The notes below the pieces were generated by a model, which saw only the letters and a list, made by a program, of their open reading frames with translations, did not search any database and was not told the origin of the DNA. A stretch of DNA of 64,000 nt from Streptomyces spiramyceticus (GTDB lineage: Bacteria; Actinomycetota; Actinomycetes; Streptomycetales; Streptomycetaceae): the NCBI RefSeq assembly GCF_028807635.1, contig NZ_JARBAX010000001.1, positions 633,001 to 697,000 of the forward strand, written 5' to 3'. The translations under genes and the position numbers were made by a program. Below are positions 17,922 through 26,155 of this stretch, in pieces (the first letter of the stretch is position 1; each line of letters starts with the position of its first letter).

Positions 17922-18024
17922 GCGGTGGGGGTACCTCCCTGCTCAGGGGCCGCTCCCTGCTCGACCGAAGCCGAGACCGTGGTACGCGAAGGGGAAGCCG
18001 AGAGCTTTGGGGGAGGGCCCCCGA
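17922..18024. repeat. Dispersed intergenic repeat related to the pheT insertion
   Basis: The kinase-trmH gap contains GGTGGGGGTACCTCCCTGCTC, a second copy of CTCCCTGCTCGA, GAAGCCGAGA twice, and CTTTGGGGGAGGGCCCCCGAG at the end. These words belong to a repeat family I recognise as scattered in Streptomyces, sharing the TGCTCGA core and the GAGAGCTTGGGG end with the pheT insertion. The final GGGGG/CCCCC hairpin could also terminate the trmH transcript. Confidence 0.5.
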
Positions 18025-18037
18025 GCCCGCCACACTA

Positions 18038-18892
18038 CTAGCTGGAGGTGACGCTGCGGCACCCTCCGGAAGCACGCTGCGCACGCGCGGACGCGTAGAG
18101 GCACACTGCGGCGGCGGTGGCGAGGTTGAGGCTTTCCGCCTTGCCGTGGATCGGAACGCGCACCACGGCGTCCGCGAGCGCGCGGGTCTCCTCCGGCAGG
18201 CCCCAGGCCTCGTTGCCGAATACCCAGGCGGAGGGGCCGCCCATGGTGCCCGCGTCGAGCTCGTCGTCGAGGTCGTCGTCGCCCGCGCCGTCGGCTGCGA
18301 GGATGCGTACGCCTACGCCCTTCAGCCCGCTGACGGCCTGCTCGACGGGGACGCCGACGGCGACCGGCAGGTGGAAGAGCGAGCCGACGGACGCCCGGAC
18401 GGACTTGGGGTTGTACAGGTCGACGGAGGCGTCGGTGAGGACGACCGCGTCGGCTCCGGCGGCGTCGGCGCAGCGCAGCACCGTGCCGGCGTTCCCGGGG
18501 TCGCGGACGTGCGCGAGGACGGCGACGAGCCTGGGCTTCGCGGCGAGGATCTCTTCGAACGGCGAGTCCAGGAAGCGGCAGACGCCGACGATGCCCTGCG
18601 GGGTGACGGTCTGCGAGACCTCGGCGAGCACCTCGTCGGGCGCGAGGTGGACGCGGGCGCCGGCTGCGCGGGCGGCGTCGACGATGTCCGCGTACCGCTC
18701 GGCGGCGTCGACGGTGGCGAACAGCTCGATCAGGGTCGGTTCGCCGTCGCTGCGGTGCTCGACCGCCTCACGGACGGCCTGCGGCCCCTCGGCGATGAAC
18801 CGGCGCTCCTTGCCGCGGAAACTGCGCTTGGCCAGCCGCTTGGCGGCGGTGACGCGCGGGGATCGCGGGGAGATCAGCTCGGGGGTGCCCAT
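18038..18892 (-). CDS. TrmH/SpoU-family 2'-O-ribose RNA methyltransferase
   Basis: The 284-residue protein begins with an RNA-binding substrate domain (SPRSPRVTAAKRLAKRSFRGK, FIAEGPQAVREA) and ends with the SPOUT knot: motif 1 LAHVRDPGNAGTVLRCADA (about 130-150), motif 2 WVFGNEAWGLPEE and motif 3 IPIHG/KAESLNLATAAAVCLY (here VPIHGKAESLNLA). It methylates ribose in 23S rRNA or tRNA; the target base is not predictable. It lies downstream of rplT on the same strand, a conserved neighbour in streptomycetes. The tail after CLYASARAQR is variable. Confidence 0.93.
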   Translation of the reverse strand: MGTPELISPRSPRVTAAKRLAKRSFRGKERRFIAEGPQAVREAVEHRSDGEPTLIELFATVDAAERYADIVDAARAAGARVHLAPDEVLAEVSQTVTPQGIVGVCRFLDSPFEEILAAKPRLVAVLAHVRDPGNAGTVLRCADAAGADAVVLTDASVDLYNPKSVRASVGSLFHLPVAVGVPVEQAVSGLKGVGVRILAADGAGDDDLDDELDAGTMGGPSAWVFGNEAWGLPEETRALADAVVRVPIHGKAESLNLATAAAVCLYASARAQRASGGCRSVTSS

Positions 18893-18978
18893 GGTGTCGG
18901 CGGCTCACTTCTCTGCGTACGGCGAAAGGGGTCGAGCACATGGTCGTGCAGCACGTGATGGAACACATGGTGGTGCAC
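18874..18978 (-). CDS. Possible 34-residue histidine-rich leader peptide before trmH-like gene
   Basis: A GTG at 18978 opens a frame reading (M)HHHVFHHVLHDHVLDPF, which ends inside the start of the methyltransferase gene (18874). Nine or so histidines cluster in the first 14 residues. The DNA has repeated ACCATGTG/ATCACGTG words. There is no clear ribosome site, because the rplT terminator lies just upstream. It may be a metal-linked leader peptide or simply repeat DNA. Confidence 0.25.
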   Translation of the reverse strand: MHHHVFHHVLHDHVLDPFRRTQRSEPPTPWAPPS

Positions 18979-18984
18979 AACGCA

Positions 18985-19019
18985 CCGGACCCGCAGGCGG
19001 CGAAGGCCTGCGGGTCCGG
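18985..19019 (-). terminator. rplT operon terminator hairpin
   Basis: A perfect 14-bp stem (CCGGACCCGCAGGC, 18985-18998, with 19006-19019) with a 7-base loop lies 24 bases past the rplT stop, ending the infC-rpmI-rplT transcript. Confidence 0.8.
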
Positions 19020-19043
19020 TCGGGAAGACGGTGTTGCCTGAGA

Positions 19044-19430
19044 TCAGGCAGCGGTCTTCGGAGCGTTGACGTCGCTCGGGAGCGCCTTCTGAGCGACCTC
19101 GACGAGCGCGGCGAACGCGTTGCGGTCGTTGACGGCCAGCTCGGCGAGGATCTTGCGGTCCACCTCGATGTTGGCGGCCTTCAGACCCTGGATGAGGCGG
19201 TTGTACGTCATGCCGTTCTCGCGGGCAGCGGCGTTGATGCGCTGGATCCACAGCTGACGGAAGTCGCCCTTGCGCTTCTTGCGGTCGTTGTAGTTGTAGA
19301 CCAGGGAGTGGGTGACCTGCTCCTTGGCCTTGCGGTACAGACGCGAGCGCTGACCGCGGTAGCCCTTGGCCGCCTCGAGAATTGCCCGGCGCTTCTTGTG
19401 GGCGTTGACTGCCCGCTTGACGCGTGCCAC
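19044..19430 (-). CDS. rplT: 50S ribosomal protein L20
   Basis: The 128-residue protein begins [19 protein letters not shown] and contains [16 protein letters not shown] and [14 protein letters not shown], diagnostic for L20, which binds 23S rRNA and is needed for early 50S assembly. It is the last gene of infC-rpmI-rplT. The length is slightly above the usual 117-120 because of a C-terminal DVNAPKTAA tail common in actinobacteria. Confidence 0.98.
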   Translation of the reverse strand: MARVKRAVNAHKKRRAILEAAKGYRGQRSRLYRKAKEQVTHSLVYNYNDRKKRKGDFRQLWIQRINAAARENGMTYNRLIQGLKAANIEVDRKILAELAVNDRNAFAALVEVAQKALPSDVNAPKTAA

Positions 19431-19532
19431 TTGTTAACTCCTTGTAGCGGGGCCGTGGTGGTACTCACACGACCCGGAAGTGAATTGGTCTCGGTCTTCG
19501 ACGTCGCGCCCCGGTCACCCGGAGCCGCGACA

Positions 19533-19727
19533 TCACTTGCCGAGAAGCTTCTTGATCTTCGGGGCGTCGGCCGGGGACACGACGACCGCACCCGTCAGGG
19601 AGCGGGTCTTCTTCGACGACTTGTGCTCGAGCAGGTGGCGCTTACCGGCGCGCTCGCGCATGACCTTGCCGGAGCCCGTGAGCTTGAAACGCTTGCTGGC
19701 ACCGCTGTGCGACTTGTTCTTCGGCAT
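19533..19727 (-). CDS. rpmI: 50S ribosomal protein L35
   Basis: The 64-residue protein [20 protein letters not shown], ending KIKKLLGK, is a full-length L35. It sits between infC and rplT in the conserved operon. GGAG lies before the ATG at 19727. Confidence 0.98.
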   Translation of the reverse strand: MPKNKSHSGASKRFKLTGSGKVMRERAGKRHLLEHKSSKKTRSLTGAVVVSPADAPKIKKLLGK

Positions 19728-19849
19728 CGCGCCGTTCTCTCCTCGTCAGTGACGCTCCCCCGGTGCGAGCACCGGACTGCGGGAGCGTCAGATCTTTGGT
19801 GTGGGTTTCCGGGCGGGACCCGGGGCCGCCTGGGTGGCAGCCCCGTGCA

Positions 19850-20515
19850 TCACGCCTCGGAAGGGGTCTCGGACTGTGCCTCGGCCGGAGCCTCGGCAAC
19901 CTCGGTGACCTCGTCCGTCGACACGGTGTCGTCGGTCGCGTAGCCCTGGCGCTCGGCCTTGCGGGCCGCCTGGGCCTCGCGAGCCTCGGCCATGGCCTCG
20001 GTCTTCTTCTTGTGCGGGCCGAGAACCATGATCATGTTCCGGCCGTCCTGCTTGGGATTCGACTCGATAAAGCCAAGGTCCTCGACGTCCGACGCCAGAC
20101 GCTGCAGCAGTCGGAAGCCAAGCTCGGGGCGGGACTGCTCACGACCACGGAACATGATCGTGATCTTGACCTTGTCGCCCTGCTTGAGGAACCGAACGAC
20201 GTGACCCTTCTTGGTGTCATAGTCGTGCGGGTCGATCTTCGGCCGGAGCTTCATCTCCTTGATGACCGTGTGCGCCTGGTTCTTGCGCGCTTCACGGGCC
20301 TTCATGGCCGACTCGTACTTGAACTTCCCGTAGTCCATGAGCTTGCACACGGGCGGACGGGCTGTCGCCGCGACCTCGACCAGGTCGAGGTCGTACTCCT
20401 GTGCAAGCTCCAGGGCTTTGGCAAGCGGCACAATGCCGACCTGCTCGCCGCTGGGTCCGACAAGTCGCACCTCGGGAACGCGAATCCGGTCGTTGATGCG
20501 GGGCTCGGCGCTGAT
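19850..20515 (-). CDS. infC: Translation initiation factor IF-3, with an AUC start codon
   Basis: The conserved IF-3 N-terminus [21 protein letters not shown] is encoded from ATC at 20515-20513. The in-frame codon four positions upstream is TGA, and no ATG or GTG occurs between it and the conserved sequence, so ATC is the only sensible start; GAGGAGGA sits 4-5 bases before it. The protein (221 residues) has the N-domain, basic linker ([19 protein letters not shown]) and C-domain ([19 protein letters not shown]), plus an acidic tail of about 30 residues. IF-3 rejects non-AUG starts, so AUA/AUU/AUC starts allow autoregulation, as known for E. coli infC. Confidence 0.95.
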   Translation of the reverse strand: MSAEPRINDRIRVPEVRLVGPSGEQVGIVPLAKALELAQEYDLDLVEVAATARPPVCKLMDYGKFKYESAMKAREARKNQAHTVIKEMKLRPKIDPHDYDTKKGHVVRFLKQGDKVKITIMFRGREQSRPELGFRLLQRLASDVEDLGFIESNPKQDGRNMIMVLGPHKKKTEAMAEAREAQAARKAERQGYATDDTVSTDEVTEVAEAPAEAQSETPSEA

Positions 20516-20760
20516 GGATCCTCCTCAGTAGCACCACACGACTGTCTGGCAGGCAGCCGCGTAACGTCTGTTTCCTGGGACCAACCGTGGGGAGCCATGA
20601 AAAATGCCCCGGACGGGACACAGGCGGGGCTCCTGGAAATACCGGAGCACACCACGTATCAACCGCGGGGCGCATCGGACGGTTCCATCGTCCGTACGGA
20701 ACGATGGGGACCGTCTGACCGGTGACCCGCCGTCCGCGAGGACAGCCAGGTGGGAGATCG
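20516..20760 (-). promoter_or_regulatory. Structured infC leader with candidate attenuator
   Basis: The 400-base gap between infC and DUF1844 (20516-20917) contains no gene. The infC leader includes a hairpin with GCCCCG/CGGGGC arms (20606-20630) followed on the minus strand by ATTTTT (20605-20600), one of the few U-tract terminators in this G+C-rich window, and a long stem at 20685-20707 (CCATCGT/ACGATGG with inner CCG/CGG). A terminator about 90 bases before the start codon fits attenuation control, as known for the infC leader of Bacillus. The ligand or protein is not deduced. Confidence 0.6.
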
Positions 20761-20917
20761 GAGCCTCCACTTGTGGGCCGGGCACACACGTGTCCGGCCG
20801 GTCGTTACACAAGGCTATCAGCTCTGCCGGGGAGCGGCGAACGCACGGGCGGGGCGGTGGGCGGGCCCCGCAGGCCGGGGGACCGGGTGCCGCGGGCCGG
20901 GGCATATCGTGTGCGTC

Positions 20918-21280
20918 ATGAGTGACGCGACCTCCCCCAATGAATCCCCCGACTTCGACGCCATGACGCGTGACATCGCGGAAGTCCCCGCAGTCGAGGT
21001 GATCGTCACGGTCGCGGTCAACCTGATGAGTGCGGCCGCCGTGAAGCTCGGGTTGACTGAGGACGGCGACGAGCACAAGGACCTCGACGAGGCACGGAAG
21101 CTGGTGCACGCACTGGCCGGTCTGCTGGACGCCAGCGCGACGGAGGTCAGCTCCTTCCACGCGGCGCCGCTGCGCGACGGCCTGAAGTCACTGCAGTTGG
21201 CCTTCCGTGAGGCGTCGACCGTGCCGGACGAGGTGGGCCAGGGTCCCGGCGAGAAGTACACCGGTCCGGTTTACGGCTGA
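20918..21280 (+). CDS. DUF1844 protein
   Basis: The 120-residue acidic protein (begins MSDATSPNESPDFDAMTRD) carries the DUF1844 core IAEVPAVEVIVTVAVNLMSAAAVKLGL and a Gly-rich C-terminus. The function is unknown, and the gene is widely conserved beside infC in actinobacteria. TATCGT at 20905-20910 ends 7 bases before ATG 20918 and there is no Shine-Dalgarno, so the mRNA may be leaderless. It is divergent from infC. Confidence 0.85.
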   Translation: MSDATSPNESPDFDAMTRDIAEVPAVEVIVTVAVNLMSAAAVKLGLTEDGDEHKDLDEARKLVHALAGLLDASATEVSSFHAAPLRDGLKSLQLAFREASTVPDEVGQGPGEKYTGPVYG

Positions 21281-21289
21281 TTCAGCGAC

Positions 21290-22039
21290 TTACGGCTGAT
21301 CCAGCGACTTTCCCCGTACGAACAAGGGCTCGCCCGGAGGCGTGGCATCGGCCGGCAGCAGTGCCAGGTCGAGACCGCGCACAAGGCGGGCCCTCAGTGT
21401 TTCGTCGGCGGCGAGAGCCCCTGCGACGCGGCGGGCCGCATCGGCAGGCTCCGCGCCGGGAGCAAGAACCAGCGCGAGAGTGCCGTCGGCCTGACCGGGG
21501 CCAAGGTGGGCGCGGAGCACCGTGGGCTCTGCGGCGACGGCGGCTCGTACCGCCTCGGTGACGGCCGGGTCGTCGAGCGGCGCCGCACTGGTGCGGCCCT
21601 CGGCGGCGGCGAGCAGCGCGGACCCCGTGAGCTGGAACGGGACGGGACCGGCCAGGTCGAGGACGAGCGTGTCCGCCTTCTCGTGCGCCACGGCCTGGAG
21701 CGCCTGGTGCAGGGGTACGGCGACGGGGCGGGCCTCGGGATTCCAGAGCGCCAGCGAGGCGATCGAGGTGAAGGCGGGCAGGGCGCGGCGGTCGCCCGCC
21801 TGGAGGGTCGGCACGGCCATGTCGCTGGTCTTCTCGCGGCGCAGGCCGTTCTCGTCAGTCTCGACCTCGCCGAGTACGGCGACGACGGGGACCAACAGCC
21901 GGGCGCCCTTGAGTGCCCGGAGGACCTGCGGTTCGGCCGACCGGTCCGTTGACCAGGCGGCGAGGGCCGCGGTCAGCTGCGGGTCGGCGGTGCCGTCGTC
22001 GTCGGAGAAACCGGGGTCCGGGATGTTCTTTAGCGCCAC
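21290..22039 (-). CDS. SseB-family protein
   Basis: This 249-residue protein has an N-terminal SseB domain (LKGARLLVPVVAVLGEVETDENGLRREKTSDMAVPTL, then ALPAFTSIASLALWNPEARPV) and a C-terminal SseB-type repeat-like half. The family is common in actinobacteria with no proven function; Pfam named it after the Salmonella protein with little similarity. It is convergent with DUF1844, 9 bases apart. Confidence 0.82.
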   Translation of the reverse strand: MALKNIPDPGFSDDDGTADPQLTAALAAWSTDRSAEPQVLRALKGARLLVPVVAVLGEVETDENGLRREKTSDMAVPTLQAGDRRALPAFTSIASLALWNPEARPVAVPLHQALQAVAHEKADTLVLDLAGPVPFQLTGSALLAAAEGRTSAAPLDDPAVTEAVRAAVAAEPTVLRAHLGPGQADGTLALVLAPGAEPADAARRVAGALAADETLRARLVRGLDLALLPADATPPGEPLFVRGKSLDQP

Positions 22040-22134
22040 GCGCCGAGCCTAGCCGCCGGGCGGTGAGGGTTTTCTCACCGGGGTTTAACCTCCGGCACAG
22101 CCGACGCCAAGTTTGCGTTCCTAGCGTCCGGCGC

Positions 22135-23106
22135 ATGCCTCGACAGAGAGCATCCTTGCTGACGGCCACGATTCTGGTGGCTTGTACGGTCGCCGCGAAC
22201 ACGAACCTCGTGGACCGGAAGCCGCCGGATCCGGTGTCGGCGGCGGCGTCTGCATCAGAGTCGGAGCCGGAGTCGGACTACTTGCCCCAGACAGAGCGGA
22301 TGACTGTGGAGCCCGAAGAAGAGCCCCGGGTGGCGCCCGTGGACGAGCCAGTGGACGAGCCGGTGGAGGAGCCGGTCGAGGAGCCCGCGGTGGATCTCGA
22401 TGCGGTGCTGGCCAGGGCTGTCGGTCCGGTCGCGGCGGCCACAGACGCGTCGGTGGCGGTCGGCGTACTCGACCTGGAGAGCGGCAACGCGGCGGCCTAC
22501 GGCAAAGACGCCTACGACACCGCGAGCATCGTCAAGGTCGACATCCTGGCGGCGCTGCTGCTGCGGGCGCAAGACGCGGGGCGGGGACTTACCGCGCAGG
22601 AGCAGGCGCACGCCAGGAACATGATCGTGAACAGCGACAACACGTCGGCGACCGCCCTGTGGAACGCGATCGGCGGGAGCGGGGGCCTCGATGCCGCGAA
22701 TGCACGGCTGGGGCTCACCTCCACCCAAGGCGGCCACGGCGAGCGGTGGGGGCTGACGCAGACCACGGCGAAGGATCAACTCGCCCTGCTGAAGGCCGTG
22801 TTCGGCGATGAGTCGGAACTGAGCGAGGACTCGCGTACGTACGTCCAAGGCCTGATGAAGCGGATAGCCGCTGGTCAGGACTGGGGTGTTTCTGCGGCCG
22901 GGGACGGCTGGGCACTCAAGAACGGGTGGCTGCCGCGCAGCGCCACCGGTCTGTGGGACATCAACAGCATCGGGCGGGTGACGGTGGACGGACGGGTCTG
23001 GCTGATCGCCGTCCTGTCGGACGGCCACACCACCAAGGAGGCGGGCATCGCGCTCGTCGAAGACGTGGCGCGTACGGCCGTCAAGGCTGTCGGCGGGGCG
23101 CGCTGA
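22135..23106 (+). CDS. Secreted class A beta-lactamase-fold serine hydrolase
   Basis: This 323-residue protein has a signal-like N-terminus (SLLTATILVACTVAANTN), an acidic linker with DEPVDEPVEEPVEEP repeats (about 64-82), then a beta-lactamase fold: SxxK in TASIVKVD (Ser about 132), SDN in IVNSDNTSATALWN, and KNG rather than KTG in GWALKNGWLP. Such proteins are common in Streptomyces and may be peptidases or inactive lactamases. ATG 22135 starts the signal. Its end overlaps the convergent S8 protease gene by 26 bases. Confidence 0.8.
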   Translation: MPRQRASLLTATILVACTVAANTNLVDRKPPDPVSAAASASESEPESDYLPQTERMTVEPEEEPRVAPVDEPVDEPVEEPVEEPAVDLDAVLARAVGPVAAATDASVAVGVLDLESGNAAAYGKDAYDTASIVKVDILAALLLRAQDAGRGLTAQEQAHARNMIVNSDNTSATALWNAIGGSGGLDAANARLGLTSTQGGHGERWGLTQTTAKDQLALLKAVFGDESELSEDSRTYVQGLMKRIAAGQDWGVSAAGDGWALKNGWLPRSATGLWDINSIGRVTVDGRVWLIAVLSDGHTTKEAGIALVEDVARTAVKAVGGAR

Positions 23107-24286
23107 CCCGGGCGCCCCTCCAGAGGGCCACGGCGCCGGCCAGCAGGATGACGCCGAGGCCTCCGGCGACCGGGGCGAGCCAGCCGGCCGGTTCGCCGTC
23201 CGCGCGCTTCGGGTCCGGTCCGGTGCCGAAGTATTTCTTGCCGTACGCCGCCGAGCTCGGGCGCAGGCCCGCCGGGCGCAGCTTGCCGCCCGCCTTGACC
23301 GCGGCCGCCGGGTCCACGAAGCCGTAGCCGCGCGAGTCGTCGCGGCCGCCGTCGGGGGCGTTGCGGGCGGTGTCCATGAGGAGCTTCTTGACCTGGGCGG
23401 GGGTCAGGCCGGGGTGCGCGGAGCGTACGAGGGCGGCCGCGCCGGAGACGAAGGCGGAGGCTGCGCTGGTGCCCCAGCCCTCGTAGTACCGGCGGTCCGG
23501 GTCCGCGATGATCACGTCCACGCCGGGGGCGGAGACGGTGGCGTACCAGCGGCGGGTGGAGAAGGCGGCGTGCGTGCCGAACTCGTCGACGGCCGTCACC
23601 GCGATCACGCCGGGGTAGGCGGCGGGGTACGAGATGTGGTCGCCCTTTTCTCCGCCGTTGCCGGCCGATGCGACGACGACGGCGCCTTTGGAGAGGGCGT
23701 ACTGGACGGCGGCGTCCTCGGCGGGCTCGGGGTGGGCGGACTTGCTGTCGTCGCCGAGGGAGAGGTTGATGACGTCCGCGCCGTTGTCGGCGGCCCAGCG
23801 GATGCCGTCGGCGAGGGCGTTGCCGCGGGTGGTGCGGGCCTTCTTGCGGGCCGCGTCGCCGCCTTCGAGGATGACGCGTACGGGGAGGATCTTCGCCTCG
23901 GGCGCGATGCCGAGTACGCCGTCGCCGCGGCCGGGGCCGTGCCCGTGACCGGCGATGATGCCGGCCATCGCGGTGCCGTGGCGGGCCCAGGCGCGGTCGC
24001 CCTTCTTGGCGCCGAAGCCGATGAGGTCCTTGCCGGGGAGCACCTGTCCTTCGAGGTCGGGGTGTGACCCGTCCACGCCGGTGTCGAGTACGGCGACGGT
24101 GATGCCCTCGCCCTTGGTCGTACGCCACACCTGCTCGGTATGCATCGCGTCGAGCCCCCACTGCTGTGGCCGGATGGCGTCGGCGCGGGCGGTGGCGGCG
24201 GGCAACAGGAGGAGAGCCGTGGCCGCGAGGGTGGCGACGGCTCGGGTGGGGGTACGGCCGGGGGTGCCGGTGGGGCGGCGGGTCAT
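23081..24286 (-). CDS. Mycosin-like S8 serine protease (type VII secretion-associated type)
   Basis: This 401-residue protein has a signal peptide (TRAVATLAATALLLLPAATARA, about 15-36), a subtilisin domain with catalytic Asp in VAVLDTGVDGSHPDLEG (about 67), His in RHGTAMAGIIAGHG (about 102) and Ser in GTSAASAFVSGAAALVRS (about 272), and a C-terminal transmembrane anchor (VAGGLGVILLAGAVALW) followed by Arg residues. This is the mycosin layout, with the protease outside the membrane. ATG 24286 overlaps the stop of the preceding proline-rich membrane protein gene (24283-24285), so they are translationally coupled. No ESX genes lie in the window. Confidence 0.88.
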   Translation of the reverse strand: MTRRPTGTPGRTPTRAVATLAATALLLLPAATARADAIRPQQWGLDAMHTEQVWRTTKGEGITVAVLDTGVDGSHPDLEGQVLPGKDLIGFGAKKGDRAWARHGTAMAGIIAGHGHGPGRGDGVLGIAPEAKILPVRVILEGGDAARKKARTTRGNALADGIRWAADNGADVINLSLGDDSKSAHPEPAEDAAVQYALSKGAVVVASAGNGGEKGDHISYPAAYPGVIAVTAVDEFGTHAAFSTRRWYATVSAPGVDVIIADPDRRYYEGWGTSAASAFVSGAAALVRSAHPGLTPAQVKKLLMDTARNAPDGGRDDSRGYGFVDPAAAVKAGGKLRPAGLRPSSAAYGKKYFGTGPDPKRADGEPAGWLAPVAGGLGVILLAGAVALWRGARVSAPRRQP

Positions 24287-25965
24287 TGGGGCTTCTCCGT
24301 GGCCGCGGGGCCTGCGGCCGTCTTGCGCAGGGTGCGCTCGACGCGGTCGGCGACACCCTTCGCCTCGTGGCCGAGGCCGGACTGGGCGGGGGCGGTCGTC
24401 GCACCCTCGGCGGTGGCCTCGCCTGCGGGCTGCGGGTCGGGGACAGTGCGGCCGTCGGCGAAGCCGGAGACGGCGTACACGACGACGGGGACGTCGGTGA
24501 GCACGCTCACCGTCCAGCTCGCGCGCTGCCGGTCGCCGAAGCCCGCTGCCACAGTGCCCTTGGCGGGGTAGGTGCGGGGCATCAGGTCCGCGCGCTCGGC
24601 GAGGCCCTCGCGGGTGAAACGGGTGCGCAGGGCCTCCATGGCCGGGGCGTCGGCCTCGGTGAACACCATCCCGACGGTGATGACGCTGCTGCTGGTCGCG
24701 TCGGTGTAGGTGGCGCGGAGGAGGCGCACGCAGCCGACCGGTTCGAGTGCCTTGTGCAGCAGCGGATCGAGGGCTTTGGTGCAGCCGCTGTCGGGGGCGA
24801 CGGCGACACGCGTCCATACCCGGTCGGCGCCGCCCGGTCCCGCTCCGTCGCCGGTCAGCGTGCGCGGGAAGAGCGTGTCGACGGCGGCGCTGTGCCAGAG
24901 GCCGCGTGCCTCGGCGTATCCGCTGGGGGTGGTGGCCTCCGCGTCGGGGGCCCCGGTCAGCCAGCTCCCGGTGACGGCGCCGCCGATGAGCCCGATCCCG
25001 AGTACGAGACAGGCGGCGGCGCCCACGACGCGGGCGGGGCGGCGGGTGCGGACTGGGCGCAGCCGCGTGGTGGTCTCGACGGGCGTCTCCGGCGGGGGCC
25101 AGTGCTGCTGCCGCTGCGCGGCGAAGGCGGCGGGGGGCCGGGGTGCGCCGGGCCGGGGCGTCATGTCGACGGCGCCGACGGGCCGACGGCGCCCGGAGCT
25201 CGCCGGGGGGCCTGCGGGAGGGCCTGCCGGAGGCGGCGGAACCTCGGCGGGGAGGGGGCCGGGACCGGGGGCGACCAAGCGGCGTACGGGGATGGGGCGC
25301 AGCCGCGCGGTGGTCTCAACGGCCGGCACGCCGGCCGCTCCCGGAGCGGAGGACCTCTGCGCCGCGGAACCGGTGCCCGAAGGCCCGGCCGCGGTACCGG
25401 TGCCCGAAGGCCCGGCCGCAGAACCGCCGTCGCGCGGATCGGACGCCGCCGCGAACGGCTGCGCGGCGGAACCCGGCACCGGGGCCACGGGGCCGCTGGG
25501 CTGCTGCTGCGATGCGGACGGCGAAGCCGCCGGGGCGGAACCGGTGGCCGAAGGCCGCGCCGGGGTACCGGCGGCGTCTCGCGGGTTGGACACCGGTGCC
25601 CTGAACGGCTGCGCGGCGGAACCCGGCACCGGGGCCACGGGGCCGCTGGGCTGCTGCTGCTGCTGCGATGCGGACACGGGAGCCACCGGACCGGCCAGTT
25701 GCTGCGGTGGGGAAACGGGGGTCGCTGGGCCGTTGGGGCGCTGCTGCGACGCCAATGCCGGAGTCGTTTGCTCGGCCGGCGTCTGCTGCGGGGCAGTGGG
25801 CGGGGCGGGCGGTGGCCCCGGGGGCGTTGCCTGGGCAGGGGGTGGGACCGGGGGTGCGGCTGGGGGTGGTGTTTTCGGGCGTGGGGGCGTGGGGGCTGCT
25901 CTCCATGCCTGAGGGAGCGGGGGTGTCTGCGGGTGGGGCAGGGCACCGTGCGCTTCGGTGCTCAT
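24283..25965 (-). CDS. Proline-rich one-pass membrane protein coupled to the S8 protease
   Basis: This 560-residue protein has about 300 residues of Pro/Ala/Gln-rich low-complexity cytoplasmic sequence, including two copies of QPSGPVAPVPGSAAQPF and two VETT(A/T)RLRP motifs next to arginine clusters. One transmembrane segment follows (VVGAAACLVLGIGLIGGAVTG, about 310-332), then an extracellular domain of about 225 residues containing SGCTKALDPLLHKALEPVGC, with paired Cys, and RATYTDATSSSVITVGMVF. I recognise no named family for the outer domain. Its stop overlaps the protease ATG, so the two probably work together at the cell surface. ATG 25965 starts MSTEAHG. Confidence 0.75.
   Translation of the reverse strand: MSTEAHGALPHPQTPPLPQAWRAAPTPPRPKTPPPAAPPVPPPAQATPPGPPPAPPTAPQQTPAEQTTPALASQQRPNGPATPVSPPQQLAGPVAPVSASQQQQQPSGPVAPVPGSAAQPFRAPVSNPRDAAGTPARPSATGSAPAASPSASQQQPSGPVAPVPGSAAQPFAAASDPRDGGSAAGPSGTGTAAGPSGTGSAAQRSSAPGAAGVPAVETTARLRPIPVRRLVAPGPGPLPAEVPPPPAGPPAGPPASSGRRRPVGAVDMTPRPGAPRPPAAFAAQRQQHWPPPETPVETTTRLRPVRTRRPARVVGAAACLVLGIGLIGGAVTGSWLTGAPDAEATTPSGYAEARGLWHSAAVDTLFPRTLTGDGAGPGGADRVWTRVAVAPDSGCTKALDPLLHKALEPVGCVRLLRATYTDATSSSVITVGMVFTEADAPAMEALRTRFTREGLAERADLMPRTYPAKGTVAAGFGDRQRASWTVSVLTDVPVVVYAVSGFADGRTVPDPQPAGEATAEGATTAPAQSGLGHEAKGVADRVERTLRKTAAGPAATEKPQ
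25453..25660. repeat. 58-bp exact direct repeat inside the proline-rich gene
   Basis: Positions 25453-25510 and 25603-25660 are identical (start GAACGGCTGCGCGGCGGAAC) and exactly 150 bp apart, keeping the frame. They encode the duplicated QPSGPVAPVPGSAAQPF segment. A CTG run of different length follows each copy, so the region is prone to length change. Confidence 0.9.
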
Positions 25966-26155
25966 CCGCCCCCCACTACTCGTGATTCTGCTCGTCCCGG
26001 ACCTGTTCTCCGGGGTGCCCGACAGCCCTCCGGGGCAGGTCCGTTCGTACTCTACGGGCTGTCGCGAGCCCCGCGGGAACCAGCCCGCAGGCTCGTGGGG
26101 ATCTGACCGGATGATCCCCCTACCCAGCGGTAAACCACTCTGGCAAGCTCTGGCC

